Assembly: GCA_944321125.1 (NCBI GenBank)
Contig: CALUKD010000022.1
Coordinates: forward strand, 1 to 61,240
Direction of reading: 5' to 3'
Length of the DNA: 61,240 nucleotides
Source of the DNA: Candidatus Butyricimonas faecavium
Lineage (GTDB): Bacteria > Bacteroidota > Bacteroidia > Bacteroidales > Marinifilaceae
Shown piece after piece: positions 34,683 through 43,879 of the stretch (positions are counted from its first letter, which is position 1; every line of letters starts with the position of its first letter). A program made the translations under genes and the position numbers. The notes under the pieces were generated by a model. That model was given only the letters and a program-made list of their open reading frames with translations, was not told the origin of the DNA and made no database searches.

Positions 34683-36086
34683 TTAACCACTCTTAGCCCT
34701 TCCTCTCAACAATTCCGGTTCTGGCAAAGAAACCCGGGTAAAACTCACGATAGCGGCTAGCGTGGCAAACCCTCCCGCAAAATACAAAGAAGCATACGTC
34801 CCGTCTGCCGGAAAAACAACAAACATCAAAGCCACCAATGAAGCCCCCGTAGTCTGGCCGGTCAATCGGGCCATACCCAGCATTCCGCTAGCCCCACCAC
34901 TCCTATTCTGTGGCGCAGAAGAAATTAATATACTATTATTCGGTGTCTGGAATAAACCGAACCCAAATCCACACATCGCCATAAACAAAGCAATTCCCAC
35001 GTTGGAAACCTGATCCGCGAAGACAGCCAATAAAAATAACCCAGCAGAAAATATCGACAATCCCACCCCTCCTAACAACCCCGCGTGGACTCGCTCTATC
35101 AACCTTCCGGCCAAAGGAGCCGCGATCATCGTTGCCAATGGCCAAGGGGTCAGCAACACTCCCGTTGCCACCTCATCCAGCCCCAACGTGTGCTGCAAAA
35201 AGAAAGGTAAAGAAACCATAGCCAACATCTGCGCCACGAAAGAACACACGGACGTCCCGACAGACAACGAAAAAATCGGGATCTTCAATAAATCAACAGG
35301 TAGTAGAGGGTACTCCTGCGACAACTGACGACGCACGAAAAAGTAACCGACCAACAGCATTATTCCAATCCCCGGGAGCAGCACGAACAAACTCATCTCG
35401 TGAGTGAATCCCTCGATCGAGAAAATCAACAACCCGAACGTAAATGCATTCATCAACCCACTTATCCAATCAAACTTCCGTCCACTTCTTTTTACCGGAT
35501 TCACGGGCAAAAAACGGATAGATAAAATCAAAGCCACAATAACAATGGGAACATTTATCGCAAACAACCACTGCCAAGAAGCGACAGACAAAATCCCCGC
35601 CGCAATCGTCGGTCCTCCCGCCGCCGAAACGGCAACCACCAACGCATTAATACCCAATCCCCGCCCCAAATGTCGTTTGGGATAAATAATCCGAATCAAA
35701 GAAGTATTCACGCTTGCCAAAGCCGCCGCACCAAAACCCTGAAACACACGGGCAACAGTCAACGTCAGCAAAGAATTGGAAAGCGCACAAGCCAATGAAG
35801 TCACGCTAAATATCAACAACCCACCGATATACACCCGTCGATAACCTAAAATATCTCCCAAAGAAGACAAGGACAACAAGGAAACCACAATAGCCAACTG
35901 GTAAGCGTTTACAATCCAAATAGACATAGAAGGCGTTGCCTGCAAATCTCCCGCAATAGACGGTAGCGCCACGTTAGCAATCGTGCCGTCCAACACGGAA
36001 ACCGTAATTCCCATGGCAATGGCAAGAATCGCCCAATATCGTTTCGGGATAGGCAACCCGTCCCACTCTACCTCTTTTGCGCTCAT
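34683..36086 (-). CDS. MFS drug/proton antiporter, DHA2 (EmrB/QacA) type
   Basis: This 467-aa inner-membrane exporter has about 14 hydrophobic segments. Family motifs: TVSVLDGTIANVALPSIAGD at residues 28-47, GDILGYRRVYIGG near 77, and ARVFQGFGAAALASV near 110. It probably expels drugs or other amphipathic compounds in exchange for protons. A -7 box lies 24 bp upstream and the unusual 11-bp repeat array about 180 bp upstream, so this gene is the first candidate for control by that array. The PagL-like gene follows and may share its message. Confidence 0.88.
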   Translation of the reverse strand: MSAKEVEWDGLPIPKRYWAILAIAMGITVSVLDGTIANVALPSIAGDLQATPSMSIWIVNAYQLAIVVSLLSLSSLGDILGYRRVYIGGLLIFSVTSLACALSNSLLTLTVARVFQGFGAAALASVNTSLIRIIYPKRHLGRGLGINALVVAVSAAGGPTIAAGILSVASWQWLFAINVPIVIVALILSIRFLPVNPVKRSGRKFDWISGLMNAFTFGLLIFSIEGFTHEMSLFVLLPGIGIMLLVGYFFVRRQLSQEYPLLPVDLLKIPIFSLSVGTSVCSFVAQMLAMVSLPFFLQHTLGLDEVATGVLLTPWPLATMIAAPLAGRLIERVHAGLLGGVGLSIFSAGLFLLAVFADQVSNVGIALFMAMCGFGFGLFQTPNNSILISSAPQNRSGGASGMLGMARLTGQTTGASLVALMFVVFPADGTYASLYFAGGFATLAAIVSFTRVSLPEPELLRGRAKSG

Positions 36087-36109
36087 TTTCCCAGTTCAAT
36101 TTTATCGTA

Positions 36110-36117
36110 CAAAAATA
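36110..36117 (-). promoter_or_regulatory. Bacteroidetes -7 box for the MFS exporter gene
   Basis: Minus-strand TATTTTTG matches TAnnTTTG, 24 bp before the ATG at 36086. Confidence 0.5.
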
Positions 36118-36469
36118 AAAAATATAAGGTTCACACTTCATCTGCCACATGAAAAATTTAAAAGTCTCTTTATCGGTTGTCTGTCGGTATTTAAATGGTA
36201 AACAAACAGATAACATTGAACATTTCATTACCACATCATGACAAATAGCGGATCACTACCATGTAAAACGCTATTAAAACGCTATTAAAACCCTATTAAA
36301 ACGCTATATAGAATAGCGTTCTAATAGAATTTTAATAGGATATTATAAATATTTTATTCGGAAGTAATCCTGAAGTGATACCGAAATATTCCTTTATACG
36401 TTACAAACAAGGCACTAACAATGCTTTATTCAGGGTTAATCCTCCCTTGTACAACCACAAAAACATGTA
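36118..36469. other. Intergenic region with the 11-bp array
   Basis: The 440-bp gap between the MFS exporter gene and the Tricorn-like gene contains the exporter promoter, the repeat array at 36264-36345 and the Tricorn terminator. The rest is AT-rich with no gene seen. Confidence 0.5.
36264..36345. repeat. Seven-unit array of 11-bp repeats, four direct and three inverted
   Basis: Direct units begin at 36264, 36275, 36286 and 36297: TAAAACGCTAT three times and TAAAACCCTAT once. A 5-bp spacer ATAGA (36308-36312) follows. Three inverted units then begin at 36313, 36324 and 36335; read on the minus strand they are TAGAACGCTAT, TAAAATTCTAT and TAATATCCTAT, with one, two and three differences. 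Unit length is one helical turn, so all copies face the same side of the DNA. The whole could also fold as an imperfect 33-bp hairpin. Confidence 0.85.
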
Positions 36470-36505
36470 AAAAGAGTGTCCGACATCATAGCCAAACACT
36501 CTTTT
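36470..36505 (-). terminator. Terminator after the Tricorn-like gene
   Basis: Stem AAAAGAGTGT (36470-36479) / ACACTCTTTT (36496-36505). On the minus strand the stem ends in a T-run. Confidence 0.75.
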
Positions 36506-36526
36506 ACTTTCACCGTATGACCGGTA

Positions 36527-39500
36527 TTATTTTTTCTTTGCCGCTTTATTCGGGAAAGCAGGGATAGACGGAATCTCCTTTTTCTCGGTTTTTAGTTTTT
36601 CCAATATGACTTGAATAGCCTTATTCAACTGCTGATCTTCGCCATTATATTCAAGATAAGGATCATTTTCAATATCAATATGAGGAGTGACGCCTGTACC
36701 CTCGATAATAAACTCACTACCGTCTGCCGCAAACGGTGCGTATGACGGAGTCACGATAGAACCACCGTCAACCACCCGGATCGAACCGCTATATCCCACG
36801 ACACCACCCCAAGTGCGACGACCGATAATCGTTCCCAGATGATTATACTTGAATCGATACGGGAAAAGGTCTCCATCGGAGGCGGAATACTCGTTCACCA
36901 ACAATACCTTCGGTCCCAAGAACGTTCCAACCGGATTTACCGACCCGACAGTTTGATTTGTATGCATCGTGTAGAAAGTCGGTGTACGCATCAAACGCTC
37001 GGTAATCATCGGGGATACATTTCCACCGCCATTTCCCCGATCATCAATGATCAAGGCCTTCTTATTCAACTGTGGGTAATAATGTTTCACAAACTCATTC
37101 AAACCGTCAACACCCATATCCGGGATATGAATATAACCGACCTCCCCATTCGTAGCCTCGTTTACTTTACGAATATTATTCTGTACCCAATTATAATAAT
37201 ACAATTTTGATTCGTCAGCTAACGGAACAACCAACACATTACGGGCACCCTTCTCAACCGGGGTTGTATTCACAGTCAATTCAACCGTCTTGCCTGCCAT
37301 ATCGATCAACTCGGAGAACAGGTTATTCACCTCTTTCAACGATTTTCCGTTAATAGCCAGAATATAGTCACCCGCTTTCACCTCTACGCCCGGCATGGTC
37401 AAAGGCGAGCGGGTAGAAGCATCCCAATTAGCCCCCTCGATAACCTCGGTCACTTTAAAATAACCGGATTTATCTTTCACGAACTTAGCTCCCAGCAAAC
37501 CCATGTCTATCCTTTCGGGCATCGGAACCCGCCCGTTAATGGAATAGGCATGCCCGACACTTAATTCCGCGATCATCTCCCCGATAATATAAGTCAAGTC
37601 CGTACGATGATTCACGTAAGGTACCAGCACTTTATATTTCTCGTACACGTGATCCCAGTCCACGCCATGCATATTCTTGGCATAGAAGAAATCACGCATC
37701 TGCCGCCAACTTTCGTTATATATCTGCATCCATTCTTGATGGTAGTCTATCACCCGTTTCACGTCTTTCGTGGAAACGGGAGAGGTTACACTAGCCGAAA
37801 GTACCGGAAGATCCTCCACTTGGAACGCGGAACCCGAAGAAACAATAGCCTTTTTATAACCGGGAGAAAACCCGATATTACCTCCCGTATCGGTCTCTTT
37901 CTTCCCATTCAAATCATATATCAACGTGCGACCGCCCCGGTTATAATATACCCGATTCCCCAGCATGTGCACGTTGCCATAATAATTCGATGCCAATACC
38001 GGCAACTCGACTAAACGACTTTCCAAATTCGTGAAATCATACACGATACTCTTATCTTCGCTCTCATTCTTCTTATCCTTCTCTTTCACGGCAGTCTCCA
38101 TCCGGACAACATCGTTTTTCGGGGCGAACAATACAGGGGCATCCTTTGCCAAAGGCAGGATGTACACCTTGTTCATATCATTATACACGTGATTCCATTC
38201 CGTCCGCCCATACGTCGGGGAGAACGTGCGGGCAGAAACAAACACGAGGTATTTTCCGTCCTCGCTGAAATTCGGCGAACTAGAACCGAACCACCCGTCG
38301 GTAACTTGATATTTTTCGCCACTTTCAACATGATACACGATAATGTTATCCATCGTCGTTTCCGGACGAACATAAGTGATGTACCTGCTATCGGGCGACC
38401 AGTTATAGGAAGTCATGGAACGGATTCCCGATTTTTCCACAATCTTCCGGTTTCCGCTCTCCACGTCGGATATATTCAACGTGTTTCCCTTTTCGCTCCA
38501 AAGAATTTTCTTGGAATCCGGGGACCATTTATAATTGAAGATATAACTTTTCAAATTTTTGATCAGTTTCCGCTCTTTTCCCGTCAGCACGTCCCGAAGA
38601 TAAATATTGAACTCCCCGTCCTTATCGGAAACATAACTGATGTATTTCCCGTCCGGGGACCAACCAACCTGCATATCATTAGCATCGGAAGAATTGGTCA
38701 AATTGTAGGTAATTCCCTCTTTTACGGGCAACGAGAAAACATCTCCACGGGCTGCAACAACAACCCGTTCCCCACCGGGAGCAACCGCGACACTCGAAAT
38801 CTGACCGCTGACATCGGTCAAGGCCGGACGAGAATAAACCTGATCATTATCAATGTTTATCGTGATCTTGGACTCTTTTCCGCTTTGTAAATCGTATTCA
38901 TAAATATAGCCACCCTGTTCGTACACAATTCGTTTGTCACCGATTGCAGGGAATTTTATATCGTATTCTTTATAAAACGTCAGTTGCCGATCCTCTTTCG
39001 TATTCACGTTATAAGCGTAAAGATTCATAATGTCACCCCGGTCGGAAACATAATATATGGTACTTCCATCCGGAGACCACATCGGGAACACGTCCTGACG
39101 CACGTTGTTGGTAATCCGTTCGGATTTCTTCGTGTTGAAATCAAACACCCGGATGTCATCCGCCATACCACCTTGATAGCGTTTCCACGCCCGGAATTCC
39201 CGAAAGATATAATTATAAGCTAATTTCTTTCCATCCGGAGAATAAGAGGCAAAGCCACCATTCTTTAAAGGTATTTCCTCGGACATTCCACCCTCTACCG
39301 GGACCGTAAACAGTTGTCCCGTAAAGTCATTAAAGGTATATCTCCGGGAACGATAAAGAATCCGTTTACTATCCGGGGTCCACCCGATCACCACGTTGTT
39401 CGGCCCCATACGATCCCCCAGATCATCCCTTTTCAGCGTGGCCGTGTAGGTCAAGCGACGAGGTTCACCACCTTCCACGGGGATAACGAATACTTCCGTG

Positions 39501-39751
39501 TTACCGTCATATTGCCCGGTGAAAGCGATGTATTTTCCATCCGGGGAAATACGAGGAAACATTTCGTACCCCACATGCGAGGTCAACCGACGGGCCGTTC
39601 CTCCTTCGGCTGAAACCAAATAAAGATCCCCGGCATACGAGAATACCAACTTGTCTCCCACGCTATGCGGGAACCTTAATAACCTTGCTTCTCCGGCCTG
39701 TACCCACAAACCGGCTAACAACACGCCTAGTAAAAGAATAAATCTCCTCAT
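36527..39751 (-). CDS. Tricorn-type S41 peptidase with WD40-like propellers and PDZ domain
   Basis: This protein has 1074 aa and a signal peptide ending VQAGEA. Two beta-propellers built from TolB/PD40-type repeats fill residues about 25-650 (RISPDGKYIAFTGQYDGN, MWSPDGSTIYYVSDRGD, WSPDSKRILYRSR). A core domain with SVGHAYSING follows (probable catalytic His). A PDZ segment with VKAGDYILAINGKSL comes next. The S41 domain has YSASDGD near residues 955-961 (catalytic Ser) and IIEGTGVTPHI with Glu near 1017. Tricorn proteases trim peptides; the Bacteroidetes versions are exported, so this one would process peptides in the periplasm. It follows purN by 75 bp in the same direction. Confidence 0.9.
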   Translation of the reverse strand: MRRFILLLGVLLAGLWVQAGEARLLRFPHSVGDKLVFSYAGDLYLVSAEGGTARRLTSHVGYEMFPRISPDGKYIAFTGQYDGNTEVFVIPVEGGEPRRLTYTATLKRDDLGDRMGPNNVVIGWTPDSKRILYRSRRYTFNDFTGQLFTVPVEGGMSEEIPLKNGGFASYSPDGKKLAYNYIFREFRAWKRYQGGMADDIRVFDFNTKKSERITNNVRQDVFPMWSPDGSTIYYVSDRGDIMNLYAYNVNTKEDRQLTFYKEYDIKFPAIGDKRIVYEQGGYIYEYDLQSGKESKITINIDNDQVYSRPALTDVSGQISSVAVAPGGERVVVAARGDVFSLPVKEGITYNLTNSSDANDMQVGWSPDGKYISYVSDKDGEFNIYLRDVLTGKERKLIKNLKSYIFNYKWSPDSKKILWSEKGNTLNISDVESGNRKIVEKSGIRSMTSYNWSPDSRYITYVRPETTMDNIIVYHVESGEKYQVTDGWFGSSSPNFSEDGKYLVFVSARTFSPTYGRTEWNHVYNDMNKVYILPLAKDAPVLFAPKNDVVRMETAVKEKDKKNESEDKSIVYDFTNLESRLVELPVLASNYYGNVHMLGNRVYYNRGGRTLIYDLNGKKETDTGGNIGFSPGYKKAIVSSGSAFQVEDLPVLSASVTSPVSTKDVKRVIDYHQEWMQIYNESWRQMRDFFYAKNMHGVDWDHVYEKYKVLVPYVNHRTDLTYIIGEMIAELSVGHAYSINGRVPMPERIDMGLLGAKFVKDKSGYFKVTEVIEGANWDASTRSPLTMPGVEVKAGDYILAINGKSLKEVNNLFSELIDMAGKTVELTVNTTPVEKGARNVLVVPLADESKLYYYNWVQNNIRKVNEATNGEVGYIHIPDMGVDGLNEFVKHYYPQLNKKALIIDDRGNGGGNVSPMITERLMRTPTFYTMHTNQTVGSVNPVGTFLGPKVLLVNEYSASDGDLFPYRFKYNHLGTIIGRRTWGGVVGYSGSIRVVDGGSIVTPSYAPFAADGSEFIIEGTGVTPHIDIENDPYLEYNGEDQQLNKAIQVILEKLKTEKKEIPSIPAFPNKAAKKK

Positions 39752-39826
39752 AGTAATTTAAAATTGAGAATTAAGAATTGAAAATGACTCACAGGGTCTT
39801 TCAAGCTAAAATCATGAAATCTAAAA

Positions 39827-40396
39827 TTACAAATTATCAAGGACTTCCTTGATCACCCGGGGAAAATGCTCGTATTCTAGGGCATGTACTTTTGTTGCCA
39901 AAGTTTCCGGGGTGTCTCCTGAAGTAATTTCACATTTAGCCTGAAAAATAGCCGCCCCTTCGTCATAATGATTGTTCACGTGATGAATCGTGATACCACT
40001 CTCCTTTTCCCCGGCAGCGATCACTGCCTCGTGTACTTTCATACCGTACATTCCCTTGCCCCCGTAAGAGGGCAACAGGGCCGGATGAATGTTGATTATC
40101 CGGTTTTGATAAGCGTCGATAATGGCATCCGGCACCTTCCACAGGAAGCCTGCCAGCACGATCAGGTCAATATCCAAACGTTTCAATTCGTTCAAAATCA
40201 AATCAGAATGAAAAAACTCTTCTCGCCCGAAAACCAATGTCGGCACGTTTAAACGTTTTGCCCGTTCCAGAACATAGGCATCGGGCTTGTTACAAAACAC
40301 AATTTTCACGACATTTTCGGCATCATTTTTAAAATAATTAATGATATTTTCAGCGTTAGAACCTGAACCAGAGGCAAATATTGCAATTTTTTTCAT
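39827..40396 (-). CDS. purN: Phosphoribosylglycinamide formyltransferase
   Basis: This 189-aa folate-dependent GAR transformylase carries out the third step of purine synthesis. Phosphate-binding loop FASGSGSNAENI is at residues 7-18. Catalytic Asn/His lie in IINIHPALLPSYGGKGMYG, and the later HHVNNHYDEGAAIFQ contains the catalytic Asp. Standard family length. It is divergent from acpP, with a near-match -7 box (minus-strand TATCTTTA at 40424-40431) upstream. Confidence 0.95.
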   Translation of the reverse strand: MKKIAIFASGSGSNAENIINYFKNDAENVVKIVFCNKPDAYVLERAKRLNVPTLVFGREEFFHSDLILNELKRLDIDLIVLAGFLWKVPDAIIDAYQNRIINIHPALLPSYGGKGMYGMKVHEAVIAAGEKESGITIHHVNNHYDEGAAIFQAKCEITSGDTPETLATKVHALEYEHFPRVIKEVLDNL

Positions 40397-40479
40397 TCTG
40401 TAATCTATTAAAAATCAAACGCATAAAGATAAGAAAACTTTATTCATGCCAAAAAATTTTCTAGGAAAAATAAATTCTC

Positions 40480-40487
40480 TAACTTTG
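40480..40487 (+). promoter_or_regulatory. Bacteroidetes -7 box for acpP-fabF-rnc
   Basis: TAACTTTG matches TAnnTTTG. It implies a leader of roughly 75 nt before the acpP ATG, longer than for most promoters here. Confidence 0.55.
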
Positions 40488-40506
40488 CCCCCGAACTTAG
40501 AGAGTT

Positions 40507-40563
40507 ATGCGCGTCTTTTGTAGACGCAAGTGTGAATTTAAAAAATGTCTAATTAAAATTTAA
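40507..40563 (+). other. acpP leader: small open frame overlapping a hairpin
   Basis: Within the leader an ATG at 40507 opens an 18-codon frame with three Cys codons, ending in TAA at 40561-40563, four bases before acpP. It contains a hairpin, GCGTCT (40511-40516) / AGACGC (40522-40527). It may be a leader peptide, an RNA control element, or chance. Confidence 0.35.
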
Positions 40564-40567
40564 AGTT

Positions 40568-40804
40568 ATGTCTGACATTCAAAACAGAGTTAAAGCTATC
40601 ATTGTTGATAAATTAGGAGTTGACGAAAGTGAAGTTAAACCAGAAGCAACGTTTACTAACGACTTAGGAGCTGACTCTTTGGATACGGTAGAGTTGATCA
40701 TGGAATTGGAAAAAGAATTCAACATCACTATTCCGGACGATCAAGCAGAGAAAATCGCTACCGTGGGCGATGCTATTGCATACGTTGAAGCTAACGCTCA
40801 ATAA
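40568..40804 (+). CDS. acpP: Acyl carrier protein
   Basis: This 78-aa, acidic four-helix carrier has its phosphopantetheine attachment serine at Ser37 in [13 protein letters not shown]. It carries acyl chains in type II fatty-acid synthesis and works with FabF encoded 15 bp downstream. The acpP-fabF-rnc order is conserved in many bacteria, and transcription as one unit is likely. The leader upstream holds a hairpin and a small frame. Confidence 0.97.
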   Translation: MSDIQNRVKAIIVDKLGVDESEVKPEATFTNDLGADSLDTVELIMELEKEFNITIPDDQAEKIATVGDAIAYVEANAQ

Positions 40805-40819
40805 TTTAATATTTTATCT

Positions 40820-42064
40820 ATGAATTTCAAACGAGTAGTAATAACTGGTCTTGGAACTATTAATCCCTTGGGTCATAACGTGGCCGAATTTTGGGAGAAT
40901 TTGAAAGGTGGCGTCAGCGGCGCCGGTCCTATTACTCGTTTTGATGCATCTAAATTTCGCACGCAATTCGCTTGTGAAGTTAAAAACTACGAGCCCACGG
41001 AATACTTCGATAAGAAGGAAGTCCGCAAAATGGATCTTTACAGCCAGTTTGCCCTGATTTGTTCCAGGGAAGCCGTAAAAGATGCCGGACTCGATTTCTC
41101 GCAAGAGGACAGAAAGAGAATCGGTGTAATCTGGGGTGCAGGTATCGGTGGTTTGGATACGTTCTACGAAGAATGCAAAACTTTTGCATTAGGAGACGGA
41201 ACTCCCAGATTCAACCCGTTCTTTATACCCAAGATGATTGCCAACATGGGTGGAGCCATGATCGCCATAGAGGAAGGCCTAAAGGGTCCGAACTACACGA
41301 CGGTTTCAGCCTGTGCTTCATCTGCACACTCGTTAGTAGATGCATTAAATCTAATCCGATTAGGAAAAGCAGACGTGATACTTGCCGGTGGATCTGAAGC
41401 GGCTATTACCCCTCCGGGTGTAGGTGGTTTCAATTCCATGAAAGCTTTATCTACCCGTAATGATGATCCGAAAACAGCATCGCGTCCTTTTGACGCTGAC
41501 CGTGACGGATTTGTTATCGGCGAAGGCGGTGCTTGCTTAGTCGTGGAAGAGTACGAACATGCAGTAAAAAGAGGAGCTCACATCTACGCAGAACTTGCGG
41601 GAGGCGGAGCCAATTGCGATGCTTACCACATGACAGCCCCGGATCCAGAAGGAGAAGGTGCAGCCGATGTTATGTTACTCGCATTGGAAGATGCCGGACT
41701 AACCCCGAAAGATGTTGATTATATCAATGTTCACGGAACGTCTACCGGACTAGGAGATGTGGCAGAACCTAAGGCCATTCAAAGAGCATTTGGTGAACAC
41801 GCTTACGAATTGAACATCAGTTCCACCAAATCAATGACAGGACATTTATTAGGTGCCGCCGGTGCCTTGGAAGCGATCGCTTGTGTCTTGGCTGTGAAAA
41901 ACAACATTGTACCCCCTACCATCAACTTCAGCAATCTTGATCCGGAATTGGATCCCAAGCTGAATTTCACGTTCAATAAGGCTCAGGAGAAAGAAATCAA
42001 TGTAGCCATCAGTAACACTTTCGGTTTCGGAGGTCACAATGCTTGCGTAGTATTCAAAAAGTAA
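40820..42064 (+). CDS. fabF: Beta-ketoacyl-ACP synthase II
   Basis: This 414-aa condensing enzyme of fatty-acid elongation opens with the family start RVVITGLGTINPLG. The catalytic triad is visible: Cys165 in TVSACASSAHS, His305 in NVHGTSTGLGD and His342 in MTGHLLGAAGA. The C-terminal NTFGFGGHNA is also present. Length fits FabF. It extends acyl-ACP with malonyl-ACP, and in E. coli FabF adjusts the membrane fatty-acid profile with temperature. It lies directly after acpP and 23 bp before rnc. Confidence 0.97.
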   Translation: MNFKRVVITGLGTINPLGHNVAEFWENLKGGVSGAGPITRFDASKFRTQFACEVKNYEPTEYFDKKEVRKMDLYSQFALICSREAVKDAGLDFSQEDRKRIGVIWGAGIGGLDTFYEECKTFALGDGTPRFNPFFIPKMIANMGGAMIAIEEGLKGPNYTTVSACASSAHSLVDALNLIRLGKADVILAGGSEAAITPPGVGGFNSMKALSTRNDDPKTASRPFDADRDGFVIGEGGACLVVEEYEHAVKRGAHIYAELAGGGANCDAYHMTAPDPEGEGAADVMLLALEDAGLTPKDVDYINVHGTSTGLGDVAEPKAIQRAFGEHAYELNISSTKSMTGHLLGAAGALEAIACVLAVKNNIVPPTINFSNLDPELDPKLNFTFNKAQEKEINVAISNTFGFGGHNACVVFKK

Positions 42065-42087
42065 TCACTAACTAAAATTTTGGGGAA

Positions 42088-42828
42088 GTGATTAGTAAAA
42101 TAATTCAATCCATAAAACTTTACCTTCACAGGAAGGAAAAGTTTTATGGATTGTCTATTTCGGAATGGGGATTCGTTCCCGGTAACAAGGGATTATATAC
42201 GTTGGCTCTGTTACATAAATCGGCATCCAGATACACGAAAAACGGAACCATACTGAATTACGAGCGTCTTGAATTTTTAGGTGATGCCGTACTGGGAGCT
42301 ATTGTCGCTGAAATTCTATACAAATTCTTTCCCAACAAAGATGAAGGATTCATGACTCGCTTACGTTCCAAAATCGTGAGCCGCGAATCATTGAATATCA
42401 TTGCTATTAAAATGGGATTAAGCGAGGAAGTAATTGCCAAATCGGATATTTCCAAAAACAAACATATCTACGGTGATGTATTCGAGGCTTTCACCGGGGC
42501 TATCTACCTAGATCAAGGATACGATAAAACGAAAGCGTTTATCGAGAATTATATCTTCCCTCATTACGTGAATTTGGAGGATCTCGTGCACGTTGACAAA
42601 AACTACAAAAGCCGCCTGATCGAATGGGCACAAAAACAAAAAATCGATCTGAATATTGAAACGATTGAAAGTAATACTCGTCGATCTAAATTCATCTGCA
42701 CGATTTCCATCGGTGAAGATATTATGGCTCAAGGCATAGGGGCATCAAAAAAAGAAGCGGAGCAAAACTCCGCTGAAAAAGCCATTCAAAAACTCCAAGT
42801 TGAAGCCCAAGGAGAAATCGAAATCTAA
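42088..42828 (+). CDS. rnc: Ribonuclease III
   Basis: This 246-aa double-strand-specific endoribonuclease starts at GTG 42088, close after TGGGGAA; the N-terminal extension of about 20 residues before the RNase domain is typical of Bacteroidetes. The signature ERLEFLGDAVLGAIVAE and YGDVFEAFTGAIYLDQG supply the metal-binding acids. A dsRNA-binding domain follows at about 170-240 (MAQGIGASKKEAEQNSAEKA). It processes rRNA precursors and many mRNAs. Its stop is one base from the stop of the convergent efp gene. Confidence 0.95.
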   Translation: MISKIIQSIKLYLHRKEKFYGLSISEWGFVPGNKGLYTLALLHKSASRYTKNGTILNYERLEFLGDAVLGAIVAEILYKFFPNKDEGFMTRLRSKIVSRESLNIIAIKMGLSEEVIAKSDISKNKHIYGDVFEAFTGAIYLDQGYDKTKAFIENYIFPHYVNLEDLVHVDKNYKSRLIEWAQKQKIDLNIETIESNTRRSKFICTISIGEDIMAQGIGASKKEAEQNSAEKAIQKLQVEAQGEIEI

Positions 42829-42829
42829 A

Positions 42830-43399
42830 TTATTCTTTCACACGTTCCACGTAAGTACCGTCTTCCGTTTTGATACGGATTTTCTCTCCGGTATTGATGA
42901 AAAGAGGAACCATTACTCTTGCTCCAGTTTCTACCTCTGCCGGCTTCAATGCCGTAGAAGAAGCAGTATCACCTTTCAATCCCGGCTCCGTATAAGTCAC
43001 TTCCAAAACAACAGTCGGCAACAACTCAACATATAAGGGGGTTTCCGTGTCAGCGTGTACCACCATTTCAACAGAATCTCCTTCTTTCAAAAATTGAGGA
43101 GCATTGATCAAATCTTTCGTAATAGGTATTTGTTCGAAAGTTTCCGTATGCATCATGATATAATCCTCACCTTCCATGTACAAGAATTGATACGGACGTC
43201 TTTCAATCCGCACGACATCGATCTTCACTCCTGAAGTAAACGTATTTTCTAAGATACGACCGGTTTTGATGTTCTGCATTTTTGTTCTCACGAAAGCGGG
43301 ACCTTTACCGGGTTTCACGTGTTGAAACTGTACAATTCTGTATAAATCGTCTTTGAAAACGATACATAATCCATTTCTAAAATCAGCCGTTGTTGCCAT
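42830..43399 (-). CDS. efp: Elongation factor P
   Basis: This 189-aa translation factor has three beta-barrel domains. The N-terminal KOW-like domain contains [10 protein letters not shown] with Lys32 at the loop tip, the position modified in some bacteria. Later parts [20 protein letters not shown] and [19 protein letters not shown] are standard. It relieves ribosome stalling at polyproline stretches. A perfect -7 box lies about 40 bp upstream. Stop is directly against rnc. Confidence 0.96.
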   Translation of the reverse strand: MATTADFRNGLCIVFKDDLYRIVQFQHVKPGKGPAFVRTKMQNIKTGRILENTFTSGVKIDVVRIERRPYQFLYMEGEDYIMMHTETFEQIPITKDLINAPQFLKEGDSVEMVVHADTETPLYVELLPTVVLEVTYTEPGLKGDTASSTALKPAEVETGARVMVPLFINTGEKIRIKTEDGTYVERVKE

Positions 43400-43439
43400 T
43401 TATTCTATTTTTTAGATTTAATATTTTTCATTGAGGGTG

Positions 43440-43447
43440 CAAAGATA
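43440..43447 (-). promoter_or_regulatory. Bacteroidetes -7 box for efp
   Basis: Minus-strand TATCTTTG matches TAnnTTTG exactly, 40 bp before the efp ATG. Confidence 0.6.
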
Positions 43448-43720
43448 AGGAAATCAGCACAAATCTGAAAATTTTGAATTTACTATTTTATTTATCCTCC
43501 TCATTATCTGGGGACAATTTGTCCCTAGGAATGAATCCAATTCAATGTTCCCTCAATTTCTTTAAACAGCCGGTCGAATTCACTCTATCCGCCAATACAA
43601 CAACAATATCCACTACAAAAAAATGCCACTCTTCTTGCCCATCATAGCATACAATTTTTTTTGTTCGAAAAATTTCACAGCTTCAGTCTATATCACAAAT
43701 CATTAGGTTTATAGGATAAA
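43448..43720. other. Intergenic region between efp and the efflux operon
   Basis: Part of a 480-bp gap without genes. It holds the palindrome at 43508-43528; the rest is AT-rich with nothing recognised. Confidence 0.5.
43508..43528. promoter_or_regulatory. Palindrome, possible operator
   Basis: Perfect 15-bp inverted repeat GGGACAA-T-TTGTCCC at 43511-43525. Two more pairs (CT with AG) match outside a G/T pair, making a near-perfect 21-bp dyad. It lies upstream of the efp promoter and downstream of the efflux operon. Confidence 0.45.
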
Positions 43721-43816
43721 AAGAAAAACCGGACAAATACACTTCTATAACAGCAAATCATATCGTATTTGTATTTTTCACTTGCTTGGTGAATTTGCAG
43801 TTGTCCGGCTCTTTTT
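43721..43816 (-). terminator. Terminator of the efflux operon
   Basis: CCGGACAA (43729-43736) pairs with TTGTCCGG (43801-43808) around a structured 64-nt loop that includes GCAAAT/ATTTGC. On the minus strand a strong T-run (TTTTTCTTTTT) follows. Confidence 0.6.
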
Positions 43817-43879
43817 CTTATGACCGTTATATGTAATTCATGAAAATTAGCCTCCACTTGGAAATATTATTCCCCTTCC

